Source: Gammaproteobacteria bacterium (GTDB lineage: Bacteria; Pseudomonadota; Gammaproteobacteria; Thiohalospirales; Thiohalospiraceae). Taken from it: a stretch of DNA of 58,817 bases. Position numbers and translations under genes: made by a program. Below, piece after piece: positions 8,536-16,476 of the stretch. The notes below the pieces were generated by a model that saw only the letters and a program-made list of their open reading frames with translations, was not told where the DNA came from and did not search any database. The number at the start of each line of letters is the position of its first letter. The first letter of the stretch is position 1. The stretch covers positions 1 through 58,817 of the forward strand of contig JAOUJT010000002.1 of NCBI GenBank assembly GCA_029883105.1, given 5' to 3'.

Positions 8536-10092
8536 TTAGTCTATATCTATCTGCTCATCGGATAGATACTCCTTGGCATACTGGAGATAAACCTTTTTCT
8601 GGATAAACACATCATATATATCCGGATCGATATGTCCGGTTTTCTGCATGTTATCCAGTATGTCTAAGGCCTTGGACAGTTTCATCGGCGACTTATAAGG
8701 TCGATCATTTGCTGTGAGAGCCTCAAAAATATCCGCGATGGCCATGATTCTGGCCGGTACTGACATTTCATCCCGTGTAAGTCCTTTAGGAAAACCCTTG
8801 CCATCTATTCTTTCGTGGTGTCCCCCTGCATATTCAGGGATACTCATGAGGTGCTTCGGAAAGGGAAGTGATTCAAGCATATTGATGGTGACATTGATGT
8901 GATTGTTAATCATCTTCCGTTCTTCGTCAGTGATGGTGCCTTTGTTGATCGATAGGTGATGGATTTCATCCTCAGTTAGAATTGGCTGAGGGGCTCCGCC
9001 AATGATGATGTTGTATTTTTCTGCAAAACGAAGAATCTTTTCAATCGCCTCACTGTCCGTGTATTCACCACCCTTATTCGTGTTGATGATGTGTTCCAGA
9101 GTACTATCTATTTCTTCTGCTTCACTTGGATTTGGAGCGGTGTTTGTTGTAGTGTGGCTTGTAACATTCAAGTCTCGTTTTAATATCTCAAAACGAAGCT
9201 TTATCAATTCTATTCGATCTATAGGCATTTCGAGTTTAGTGGATTTTTCCATCACCCGATCCGGTGTCGTTAATTTTCCACAATCGTGTAGCCATGCCGC
9301 AGTTTCCAGTTGATATAAATCATCTTCACTGATTCTGTAGTCAGAAAAATATCCATCAGAAGTGTTATTGACTGCATGGGCAATCATCATTGTTATAACG
9401 GGAATGCGGCGGCAATGACTGCCGGTATGTGCAGACTTTTCATCGATAGTACTGGCGATCATTTTCACCAGTGAATCGAAAAGTTCCTTCATTCCGTCAA
9501 TAAGCTGCTTATTTGTCAGGGCTACTGCTGCCTGCGAGGCCAGTGACTCTGCCAATTGTTGATCTTCATTGCTGAAGGGCTGGATGGATGTATTATCTTC
9601 AGAGCGGGCATTAATGAGTTGTAGTACACCAATGATGTCGTTTTCATGATTTTTCATTGGAATAGTTAAGAATGAAGTAGAACGATAGCCTGTTTTTTTA
9701 TCAAAATCATAGGTGCCGGTAAAATCATAGCCATTGGCATCATATGCATCAGCGATATTAATGGTTTGGTCATTTAATACCGCACTGGTTACCACCATTT
9801 GTTTATTCGGAGTGCTATCTGCAAGGTATAGGGGGATAGAGTCAAATGGGATCGAGATGCCAGTACTCCCTCCCATGGCATAATTTAGTGAGTCTGTTCT
9901 CACTATGACCATTTCTAACTCTTTATGATCATTGATTAGGTAAATGGTTCCTCCATCCGCATTGGTCAGCTCTTTAGCGCCCAGGAGGATTTTCTCAAGC
10001 AGGCGGTCTGAATCTTTCTCAGTTGATAGGGAAATTCCGATACTGTTGAGTAGGTGCACTCTATTCAACAAATTTTCATAATTAGCAATCAT
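8536..10092 (-). CDS. GAF and HD-GYP domain protein (probable c-di-GMP phosphodiesterase)
   Basis: A 518-residue cytoplasmic signalling protein. A GAF sensor domain occupies about residues 15-200. The HD-GYP phosphohydrolase follows: HDCGK (H269, D270), then HHERIDGKGFPKG beginning at H425. HD-GYP enzymes hydrolyse the second messenger c-di-GMP. Two departures are visible. The GYP triplet is GFP, which other active relatives tolerate. The HD and HHE motifs are about 155 residues apart rather than the usual 60-70, through an extra helical, Thr/Asn-rich stretch. No membrane segment is seen. The gene faces the adenylate cyclase operon, so cAMP and c-di-GMP enzymes meet here. Confidence 0.88.
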   Translation of the reverse strand: MIANYENLLNRVHLLNSIGISLSTEKDSDRLLEKILLGAKELTNADGGTIYLINDHKELEMVIVRTDSLNYAMGGSTGISIPFDSIPLYLADSTPNKQMVVTSAVLNDQTINIADAYDANGYDFTGTYDFDKKTGYRSTSFLTIPMKNHENDIIGVLQLINARSEDNTSIQPFSNEDQQLAESLASQAAVALTNKQLIDGMKELFDSLVKMIASTIDEKSAHTGSHCRRIPVITMMIAHAVNNTSDGYFSDYRISEDDLYQLETAAWLHDCGKLTTPDRVMEKSTKLEMPIDRIELIKLRFEILKRDLNVTSHTTTNTAPNPSEAEEIDSTLEHIINTNKGGEYTDSEAIEKILRFAEKYNIIIGGAPQPILTEDEIHHLSINKGTITDEERKMINNHINVTINMLESLPFPKHLMSIPEYAGGHHERIDGKGFPKGLTRDEMSVPARIMAIADIFEALTANDRPYKSPMKLSKALDILDNMQKTGHIDPDIYDVFIQKKVYLQYAKEYLSDEQIDID

Positions 10093-10575
10093 TTTACACC
10101 TGCCAAAACTAGTGATATGCCGTCAGTGTCGGAACCATTATGTTGTATACGACGTTCTAGGTACAGTGTCTTGTCGAGGGTTGTTGCGAATATATCATTT
10201 TCGTCAAAGTAACTTTATATTCTCCGACGAGTTAATCCAGATATTGAAAATGCTGAATGCATAATAGAAAGGGAATTAGCTGGTAGGTGACGCAAGCGTA
10301 TTAGTTTGTGGCCCGGATTTGTTAATTCTATTTTCTGTAGGGATTAGAATGAGTGAAGCGAAATAGTTTGTCCATAATGATTTCTGTCTGGGAATTTATG
10401 CCAGATATACATAGTCGCAGTGCGACAGCTCCTTAAATACGTAGCACATTCTTATACGGGGTCCTATGAGTCATCATTGTAACCAGTGCCAATGTGACAA
10501 TCGTTCATGATAAATTTATCGCCAGTAAACATGCCCTAGTATCCATATTTTGAGCATAAAAAAGGGTTGCCTATC

Positions 10576-10600
10576 GGCTGGGCTGGGCTGGGCTGGGCAG
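10576..10600. repeat. GGCTG pentamer tandem repeat
   Basis: Four perfect GGCTG units and a fifth altered unit (GGCAG) in direct tandem. Such short perfect tandems can vary in copy number by slipped pairing. It lies just upstream of the palindromic repeats and not near a start codon. Confidence 0.9.
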
Positions 10601-10620
10601 TGCAGTGTTGGGGGATGAAT

Positions 10621-10691
10621 CGACACTTAGAACCTCCTGCCGGAGCTTCAATAAATGTTACCCAAAGGGCACACGACCCTACGCCTCGCTA
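10621..10691 (+). repeat. Dispersed palindromic repeat, copy A
   Basis: About 71 bases starting CGACACTTAGAACCTCC and ending near CTCGCTACG. It can fold as ACACTTA...CTCC/GGAG...TAAATGT. It is about 85 per cent identical by eye to the copy at 54273-54345, including the shared stretch GTTACCCAAAGGGCAC. Confidence 0.8.
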
Positions 10692-10746
10692 CGACACTTA
10701 GAAATTCCTTCAGAGCTTCATTAAGTGCCCCTATGCTTCGCTACGG
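10692..10746 (+). repeat. Dispersed palindromic repeat, copy B (shorter)
   Basis: Directly abuts copy A in the same orientation. It has CGACACTTAGAA, then CTTCAGAG, then CATTAAGTG, and ends CTTCGCTACGG. The outer arms CACTTA/TAAGTG are perfect. It lacks the TTACCCAAAGGGCAC part, so it is an internally deleted copy. Confidence 0.75.
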
Positions 10747-10790
10747 CGACCACGGAACGTGGGCTCTCATCCACAGCGCCGGAACAATAA

Positions 10791-10820
10791 AAAAGGCCCA
10801 ACCTTTCGGCTGGGCCTTTT
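10791..10820 (-). terminator. Terminator of ssrA (works on both strands by sequence)
   Basis: GGCCCA (10795-10800) pairs with TGGGCC (10811-10816), with inner CC/GG pairs and a TTTC loop. A-runs lie on the left and T-runs on the right, so it has a T tract on either strand. It sits 9 bases past the tmRNA CCA end. Confidence 0.85.
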
Positions 10821-10828
10821 TCATTGTT

Positions 10829-11192
10829 TGGTGGAGGCGGGGGGAATCGAACCCCCGTCCGCGAGCACTCCGCCATCGGCTCTACATGCTTATCAGGTCT
10901 ATTTATTTAACTGATGGCTACCCGACAGGCAGGGAAAACTATCAGCGATTTCGGTAAAGTTTTAGCGAATCCACCCCGAACGTGTTTCATCGCGAGCTTG
11001 TTAGAGTCGACCCCTGGAATCTGATGCATACAAGCATGCTTCAGGCAGAGGGCTTTACGCTGGTGTTTAAGCAGCTAAAGCGTAGTTGTCGTCGTTGGCA
11101 ACTATAATTTTTCCAGTATTATTTACGAGGTTACTGAAATCCTCGGCATGCACCTCAGGTTTTGCTACCCACGTCGAAGCCAGGGCGCCCCC
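10829..11192 (-). ncRNA. ssrA: Transfer-messenger RNA (tmRNA)
   Basis: A one-piece tmRNA of 364 nt that rescues stalled ribosomes. On the minus strand it starts GGGGGCG, which pairs with CGCCTCC before the encoded ACCA 3' end (one G-U pair). The T arm reads GGGGGTTCGATTCCCCC. The tag frame at 11099-11067 encodes ANDDNYALAA followed by TAA, with GCC as resume codon, close to the E. coli tag ANDENYALAA. Its partner gene smpB lies 55 bases upstream on the same strand. Confidence 0.97.
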
Positions 11193-11198
11193 AAGTTG

Positions 11199-11204
11199 AA
11201 GATA
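11199..11204 (-). promoter_or_regulatory. Possible -10 element of ssrA
   Basis: TATCTT lies six bases upstream of the mature 5' end, correctly placed for a tmRNA promoter. The -35 region is weak (around CTTTGC at a 16-base spacing), so this is a tentative call. Confidence 0.4.
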
Positions 11205-11247
11205 GGACAGTGTACTGGAAGCAAAGGTTCCCGACTATAGATTTTAC

Positions 11248-11730
11248 CTAGCCGTGCTTTAACACACGTTGTTTTTCCCGTTTCCAATCCTGGTCCTTGG
11301 AGCTGGCACGTTTGTCATGGTCGGCCTTACCCTTGGCCAGGCCTATATCCATTTTCACGTAGCCGTGCTTCCAGTACATGGCCAGGGCAACAATGGTATA
11401 GCCTTTGCGCTCTACCTGACCGATGAGTTTGCTAAGCTCGGAGCGGTGTAGCAGCAGCTTACGCACACGGGTAGGTTCCGGATGGATGTGGGTAGAGGCT
11501 GACAGCAGGGGACTGATCTGCAGGCCAGAGACCCAGGCCTCGCCATTCTTGATGAAGACGTAGCTTTCGGTCAGGTTGACCTTGCCTTCGCGCAGACTTT
11601 TGACCTCCCAGCCTTGCAGGACGATGCCTGCCTCGAATCGGTCCTCGATAAAAAAGTCGTGTCTGGCCTTTTTATTCTGGGCGATGGTACTGTTGCCGGA
11701 CTTTTTGTCGTTGTTTGCTTTCTTTGCCAT
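11248..11730 (-). CDS. smpB: SsrA-binding protein SmpB
   Basis: A 160-residue partner of tmRNA that binds its tRNA-like end and takes it into stalled ribosomes. Family features: [34 protein letters not shown], the [11 protein letters not shown] segment, [12 protein letters not shown], and a basic C-terminal tail ([12 protein letters not shown]) that enters the mRNA channel. I chose the ATG giving [10 protein letters not shown], which fits the family; another ATG three codons upstream cannot be excluded and neither has a clear ribosome site. ssrA follows downstream on the same strand. Confidence 0.95.
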   Translation of the reverse strand: MAKKANNDKKSGNSTIAQNKKARHDFFIEDRFEAGIVLQGWEVKSLREGKVNLTESYVFIKNGEAWVSGLQISPLLSASTHIHPEPTRVRKLLLHRSELSKLIGQVERKGYTIVALAMYWKHGYVKMDIGLAKGKADHDKRASSKDQDWKREKQRVLKHG

Positions 11731-11834
11731 GGCGCGCATTATAACGGAGTCTGGCGCACTCTCCTATGTTCGGTTGAGCTATCGTTGGAATTCCCGCAGA
11801 ATGTATAAAATAATAAGGATCTTGGGGGAGAAGT

Positions 11835-13199
11835 ATGTCGGTGACCAGAGAATCCATGCACGGTCAGTGGTCCACACGTTGGGCCTTTATACTGGCGGCA
11901 ACCGGTTCGGCGGTAGGTTTGGGAAATATCTGGAAATTTCCCTATATCACGGGTGAGAACGGAGGTGGTGCCTTTGTAGTGGTTTATCTCATCTGTATCG
12001 CGGTGATTGGTATCCCCATCATGATGGCAGAGGTGATGATCGGTCGCCGTGGCCGCCGCAGTCCTATCAATACCATGCGCGCCCTGGCCAAGGAGGGACG
12101 ACATCATCCCAACTGGCAATGGCTGGGCTGGGCCGGTGTGGTAGCAGGTTTTCTCATTCTCTCGTATTACAGCGTCATTGCCGGTTGGGCTATGGCCTAC
12201 GTGTTCCGTGCCGGTAGCTCTGCCTTCGTTGGCGCAACGGCCGATGGCATCGGTACCATCTTCTCGGATTTGATTAGCGACCCAGAGCGCCTGTTGGCAT
12301 GGCATACCATCTTTATGGTCATAACAATGGCGGTGGTTTCGCGTGGTGTCGCCAAAGGCCTGGAGAAGGCCGTACGCTATTTGATGCCAGCTCTGCTTGT
12401 ATTATTACTCCTGCTGTTGGGATACTCCATGAACTCCGGTGCCTTTGCGGAAGGTGTGGCGTTTATGTTTGCGCCCAACTTTAGCGCCTTGAGCTGGAAT
12501 GGTGTTCTTATTGCTATGGGCCACGCTTTCTTTACCCTAAGCCTGGGTATGGGCGCGATCATGGTCTATGGTTCTTACCTGCCCAGTGACGCAAGTATTG
12601 CCAAGACCTCGGTGATCATTGCACTGGCCGATACCGGCGTCGCTTTGATTGCTGGTCTGGCCATCTTCCCTATTGTGTTTGCCAATGGTCTCCCCACTGG
12701 GTCAGGACCTGGCCTGATCTTCCAGACTCTCCCCCTGGCCTTTGGTCATATGCCTGGTGGCACCTTCTTCGGAACCCTGTTCTTTGTGCTGCTGGTGTTT
12801 GCTGCCTGGACCTCGGCGATCTCACTAATAGAGCCTGCGGTCACCTGGCTGGTGGAGACGCTCCACATGGATAGAATTAAGGCATCTGTACTGACCGGGT
12901 TTATGGCCTGGTTTATAGGCATCGGTACAGTGTTTAGCTTCAATATATGGGCCAACAACAAGGTCTTTGGCATGACCTTCTTCGATTTTCTGGACTACCT
13001 TACCGCCAACATCATGTTGCCACTGGGTGGATTGATTATTGCTGTGTTCGCCGGTTGGGTGATGGTACGAGGAACGGTTAAAGATGAGTTACAAATACGC
13101 AACCCCCGGCTGTTCCAGACCTGGTATGTGTTGGTCCGTTATGTAACGCCCTTTGCGGTTGTGCTGGTGTTTATCTTCAAATTACGGGGTGATATTTAG
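11835..13199 (+). CDS. Neurotransmitter:sodium symporter family transporter
   Basis: A 454-residue inner-membrane protein of the NSS (SNF, LeuT-fold) family, which couples Na+ entry to uptake of amino acids or related amines. The first helix has the hallmark GSAVGLGNIWKFPY, followed by NGGGAF. About 11-12 hydrophobic helices can be counted. The length is usual for bacterial members. A ribosome site GGGGGAG lies before the ATG. It stands between smpB and ratA, which are close neighbours in E. coli, and is co-directional with ratA (5-base gap), so it may be co-transcribed with it. The substrate cannot be inferred. Confidence 0.9.
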   Translation: MSVTRESMHGQWSTRWAFILAATGSAVGLGNIWKFPYITGENGGGAFVVVYLICIAVIGIPIMMAEVMIGRRGRRSPINTMRALAKEGRHHPNWQWLGWAGVVAGFLILSYYSVIAGWAMAYVFRAGSSAFVGATADGIGTIFSDLISDPERLLAWHTIFMVITMAVVSRGVAKGLEKAVRYLMPALLVLLLLLLGYSMNSGAFAEGVAFMFAPNFSALSWNGVLIAMGHAFFTLSLGMGAIMVYGSYLPSDASIAKTSVIIALADTGVALIAGLAIFPIVFANGLPTGSGPGLIFQTLPLAFGHMPGGTFFGTLFFVLLVFAAWTSAISLIEPAVTWLVETLHMDRIKASVLTGFMAWFIGIGTVFSFNIWANNKVFGMTFFDFLDYLTANIMLPLGGLIIAVFAGWVMVRGTVKDELQIRNPRLFQTWYVLVRYVTPFAVVLVFIFKLRGDI

Positions 13200-13204
13200 A
13201 TACT

Positions 13205-13642
13205 ATGGCGAGCATTAGTCGACATGCCCTGGTTGCGTATAGCGCCAGCGAGATGTATCAGTTAGTGGACGATATTCAGGCCTATCCCAAGTTTCTGCCC
13301 TGGTGCAAGGCGTCCGAGGAGATGAGTCGCGATGCAGATGAGGTGACCGCGCGTCTGGATCTTTCCCATAGTGGTTTGCAGAAATCCTTTACCACCAAGA
13401 ATCGTCTGCAGCTAGACAGGATGATCGAGATGCGACTGGTGGAAGGGCCTTTTAAACACCTACAGGGTTTTTGGCGCTTCGAGGCCTTGGGCGAAAAGGC
13501 CTGTAAGGTCTCGCTGGATATGGAGTTTGAGTTTTCAAACCGTCTCGTGGGTATGGCCATGGGGTCGGTATTCAGCCAGGCAGCAAATACCCTGGTGGAC
13601 GCCTTTTGTAAACGTGCCGAGGGTGTCTATGGCAAGCGCTGA
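13205..13642 (+). CDS. ratA: RatA family START-like protein
   Basis: A 145-residue protein of the polyketide cyclase/START-like fold, RatA (PasT) family. E. coli RatA was described as binding the 50S subunit and blocking subunit joining; eukaryotic relatives (COQ10) bind ubiquinone. Family markers are the opening ISRHALV.YSA..MY.LV.DI..YP.FLPWC and the closing FCKRAEGVYG. The next gene, rnfH, begins 14 bases before this stop. Whether its job here is in translation or in quinone handling cannot be told from sequence. Confidence 0.9.
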   Translation: MASISRHALVAYSASEMYQLVDDIQAYPKFLPWCKASEEMSRDADEVTARLDLSHSGLQKSFTTKNRLQLDRMIEMRLVEGPFKHLQGFWRFEALGEKACKVSLDMEFEFSNRLVGMAMGSVFSQAANTLVDAFCKRAEGVYGKR

Positions 13643-13976
13643 GGTAAAACAGATCCTCATAGAGGTGGCCTACGCCTTACCGGAAGAGCAGATCTTGCTG
13701 AGTCTGCAAGTGGACGAGGGCACTACGCTGGAGCAGGCGATAGAACAGTCCGGCATACTCACACAGTTTCCCGACATACAGCTGGGCAAAATCAACAAGG
13801 TCGGTATCTTCGGTAAGCTGAGTAAACTAGATGTGGTTTTGCGTGAAAAAGACCGGGTGGAGATCTACCGTCCATTGATCGCCGATCCGAAGGCGGTACG
13901 TAAACAACGTGCCGCAGAAGGCAAACAGATGCGTAAGGGTGGTGATGCTGAGGCGCTAGATATTGCCGCCGATTGA
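13629..13976 (+). CDS. rnfH: RnfH (RatB) family protein
   Basis: A 115-residue small ubiquitin-like (beta-grasp) protein of the RnfH/UPF0125 family. The family pattern EVAYALPEEQ, KINKVGIFGK and DRVEIYRPLIADPKAVRKQRA is clear. Function is poorly known; it usually follows ratA. The ATG at 13629 overlaps ratA by 14 bases and gives the standard N-terminus, while a longer frame from 13527 lies wholly inside ratA and is not used. Confidence 0.9.
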   Translation: MASAEVKQILIEVAYALPEEQILLSLQVDEGTTLEQAIEQSGILTQFPDIQLGKINKVGIFGKLSKLDVVLREKDRVEIYRPLIADPKAVRKQRAAEGKQMRKGGDAEALDIAAD

Positions 13977-13978
13977 GC

Positions 13979-14284
13979 TTATTCGGCAGCCTTGCCGGAG
14001 ATCTGAGTCAAGCGGTTCTTGTTAAATGACAAGCTGAGGTTGGTTTTCTTCACCAGTTTGCCATCTTGTTTCAGGCTGTAGAAATAATCCCAACGATCAC
14101 GTGTAAAAGCATGACGCACCATCGGCGTGCCCAATATTTTTTGTACCTCACGTTTATCCATGCCGACGCGAAGCATCGCCACAGATTCCTGACTGATGAG
14201 ATTGCCTTGTTGCAGCTCGGCTCGATAGACCGAGCAGGAGGTCAGTATGGCGAGGGAAATTATTTGAATGAGAATCTTTTGCAT
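13979..14284 (-). CDS. bamE: Outer membrane assembly lipoprotein BamE
   Basis: A lipoprotein of about 101 residues of the BamE (SmpA/OmlA) family, part of the BAM complex that inserts beta-barrels. The lipobox is LTSC. The mature part has the family core SQESVAMLRVGMDKREVQKILGTPM, then DRWDYFY and SLSFNKNRL. I chose the ATG at 14284, which gives a compact lipoprotein signal; a frame from 14323 would add 13 residues. It is divergent from fur (62 bases between starts) and convergent with rnfH (2 bases between stops), as in many gammaproteobacteria. Confidence 0.92.
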   Translation of the reverse strand: MQKILIQIISLAILTSCSVYRAELQQGNLISQESVAMLRVGMDKREVQKILGTPMVRHAFTRDRWDYFYSLKQDGKLVKKTNLSLSFNKNRLTQISGKAAE

Positions 14285-14346
14285 TTGTTTTAGGGGCTCT
14301 GTATTCTTGTGCTCGACGTTCATTATGACATAGATATGAGGCCTTC

Positions 14347-14766
14347 GTGCAAAGCCATGACCTGAAAAAGTTGGGACTGAAAGCCACCTTACCGCGACTG
14401 AAGATCCTTGAGATCCTTGAAAACACCACGCTTAGACACATGAGTGCAGAAGAGGTCTATAAGGCACTGCTGGAATCTGGAGAAGAGATCGGTTTGGCAA
14501 CGGTTTATCGTGTGTTGACTCAGTTCGAGTCTGCGGGACTGGTGACCCGCCATCACTTTGAAGGCGGACATTCTGTCTTCGAGATGGATGATGGCAAACA
14601 TCATGACCACTTGATGTGTGTGAAATGCGGCAAGATCGAAGAGTTTATCGATGACACCATCGAAGAGCGGCAAAAGGGTATTGCGGCTAAGTTTAACTTC
14701 GAGATGACCGACCATTGCCTCTATATCTATGGTGTCTGCCCAGAGTGTCAGGCTGAACTCAAATAA
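14347..14766 (+). CDS. fur: Ferric uptake regulator Fur
   Basis: A 139-residue Fe2+-dependent repressor. The winged-helix half runs from about residue 1 to 80 (LKATLPRLKILEIL, ATVYRVLTQFESAGLV). The dimer/metal half has HHDHLMCVKC (C91, C94) and a second CPEC pair (C131, C134), the structural zinc site; H123 lies between. The start is GTG at 14347. It is divergent from bamE, the common arrangement. It would repress iron uptake genes, none of which are in the window. Confidence 0.95.
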   Translation: MQSHDLKKLGLKATLPRLKILEILENTTLRHMSAEEVYKALLESGEEIGLATVYRVLTQFESAGLVTRHHFEGGHSVFEMDDGKHHDHLMCVKCGKIEEFIDDTIEERQKGIAAKFNFEMTDHCLYIYGVCPECQAELK

Positions 14767-14778
14767 ACAGTGTCCTGA

Positions 14779-16461
14779 CTAGGCCGTAATTTCCTGACTG
14801 CGGTCGATCATCTCCTTGGCATGCGACAATGTCTGCGAGGTGATCTCCACCCCTCCCAGCATACGTGCCACCTCAACCACTCTTTCCCCTTCATTGAGTA
14901 GCGCTACGCCGGTTTGCGTCATGCCATTATTATTCTGCTTGCTGACCTGCAGATGATGGTGAGCCAGAGCCGCAACCTGGGGTTGGTGGGTGACACAAAG
15001 CACCTGGGCATGCTGCCCAAGGGTACGTAGCTTGCGACCAACGATCTCGGCGATGCCGCCGCCGATGCCTACATCCACCTCGTCGAAGATTAGACTGGGG
15101 ATGCGGGCATTGGAGGCGACGATGACCTGAATCGCCAGACTGATGCGGGACAATTCACCACCAGAGGCCACCTTACTGAGCAGTCTTTCCGGCTGACCAG
15201 GGTTTGCACTGACCAGAAAGTCTACCTGTTCGGCACCATGCGCAGAGTATTTGTTAGCCTCATGTGGCGTCAGCTGAATGCTAAAGCTGCCACCCTTCAT
15301 ACCCAGTTCCTGCATGTTCTGCGTGACCAGTTTGTCCAGCTTGCCGGCTGCCTTGGTGCGGCTATCGGTTAATTTTCTGGCCGCGGCCTCATAGGTCTGA
15401 GCGGCAGAGCTGATCTCGCCTTCCAGTTGGGCCAGACGTTGGTCGGCATTTTCCATACCGGTCAGCTCCTCACTGAGGATATCCAACAGGGTATGTACCG
15501 ACTCAGGGTCTATGTGATGTTTACGCGCCAGGTCATGGACCGAGGAGATGCGTTGCTCTAGCTCCTGCAGGCGGGCTGGGTCCAGATCCAGGCTGTCCAG
15601 ATGGTGGCCCAGTTCCGAGGCCGCTTCCTGTACCTGTATTGCAGCGCTGTTAAGCAGATCTGCCATCTCACCCAGCTTGGGATCAAAGTCCCGTAACTGA
15701 TTTAATCGCGACTCTATGCTCCCCAGCTGACTATGGACCGAGCCTTCATCGTTCTCGTACAGGGCATTGCTGGCAAAGTTGCAAGCCTCAATGAGTGCGC
15801 TGGCATTGGAAAGGCGGGCATATTCCTCTTCCATTTTTTCAAATTCACCACTCTCCAGTCCCAGTGTCTCCAGCTCTTTGACTTGAAAGCTTAATAACTG
15901 CTGACGTGCAGAACGGTCTTCGTCCGCTTGGGAAAGGTTTTTGTATTCTTCGTTCAGGCGTGACCATTTAAAATAGTACTGGCCCACATCGCGTAACAGG
16001 CTCTGGTGCTGGGCATAATCGTCCAACAAGGCGCGCTGATTTTCCTTGCGCATCATGGACTGGTGTTCGTGCTGGCCATGGATATCCACCAGCTGTTCGC
16101 CCAGTTCGCGCATCAGTGCCAGGGTCGCCGGACTGCCGTTGATGTAGCCTCGCGAGCGTCCATCCTTACTGATGGTACGGCGTAGCTGGCACTGCACATC
16201 ACTGTCCAGCTCGCGTTCCTGTAACCATACCTCCACGTCCTTCATCGCGGCGACATCGAAGTCCACCGAGATCTCGGCGCGTTCAGCTCCATGGCGAACC
16301 ATGTCGCTGTCGGCACGGTCACCCAGGGCCAGACCGAGGGCATCCAGGAGGATGGATTTACCGGCACCGGTCTCTCCGGTCAACACCGACATACCCTGAT
16401 ACAGGTCCAGATCGACCTCATCGACAATGGCAAAATCTCTAATATGGATATGGTTTAACAT
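14779..16461 (-). CDS. recN: DNA repair protein RecN
   Basis: A 560-residue SMC-like ATPase acting in double-strand break repair. Walker A is GETGAGKS (residues 29-36). The long middle part is coiled coil. The ABC signature is SGGELSRISLA and Walker B is PSLIFDEVDVGIGG. The length equals that of E. coli RecN (553). It begins 15 bases after nadK on the same strand, so both are probably one transcript. recN is a strong SOS gene in E. coli, but I see no CTGT-N8-ACAG box before either gene here. Confidence 0.96.
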   Translation of the reverse strand: MLNHIHIRDFAIVDEVDLDLYQGMSVLTGETGAGKSILLDALGLALGDRADSDMVRHGAERAEISVDFDVAAMKDVEVWLQERELDSDVQCQLRRTISKDGRSRGYINGSPATLALMRELGEQLVDIHGQHEHQSMMRKENQRALLDDYAQHQSLLRDVGQYYFKWSRLNEEYKNLSQADEDRSARQQLLSFQVKELETLGLESGEFEKMEEEYARLSNASALIEACNFASNALYENDEGSVHSQLGSIESRLNQLRDFDPKLGEMADLLNSAAIQVQEAASELGHHLDSLDLDPARLQELEQRISSVHDLARKHHIDPESVHTLLDILSEELTGMENADQRLAQLEGEISSAAQTYEAAARKLTDSRTKAAGKLDKLVTQNMQELGMKGGSFSIQLTPHEANKYSAHGAEQVDFLVSANPGQPERLLSKVASGGELSRISLAIQVIVASNARIPSLIFDEVDVGIGGGIAEIVGRKLRTLGQHAQVLCVTHQPQVAALAHHHLQVSKQNNNGMTQTGVALLNEGERVVEVARMLGGVEITSQTLSHAKEMIDRSQEITA

Positions 16462-16476
16462 GATTCGCAGGCTTTT

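Larger units (their letters stand above)
10093..10790. other. Non-coding stretch between HD-GYP gene and ssrA
   Basis: About 700 bases with no supportable gene. The first 470 bases are AT-rich and contain short imperfect hairpins only. The part after 10560 holds a GGCTG pentamer tract and two copies of a palindromic repeat, listed separately. An open frame from 10655 runs through the repeats into antisense tmRNA sequence and is not credible. Confidence 0.7.

Noticed and set aside
10655-10957. Open frame of 100 codons with WWRRGESNPRP
   Set aside because: It reads through repeat copies and antisense tmRNA. This kind of peptide is a known artefact of translating tRNA-like ends.
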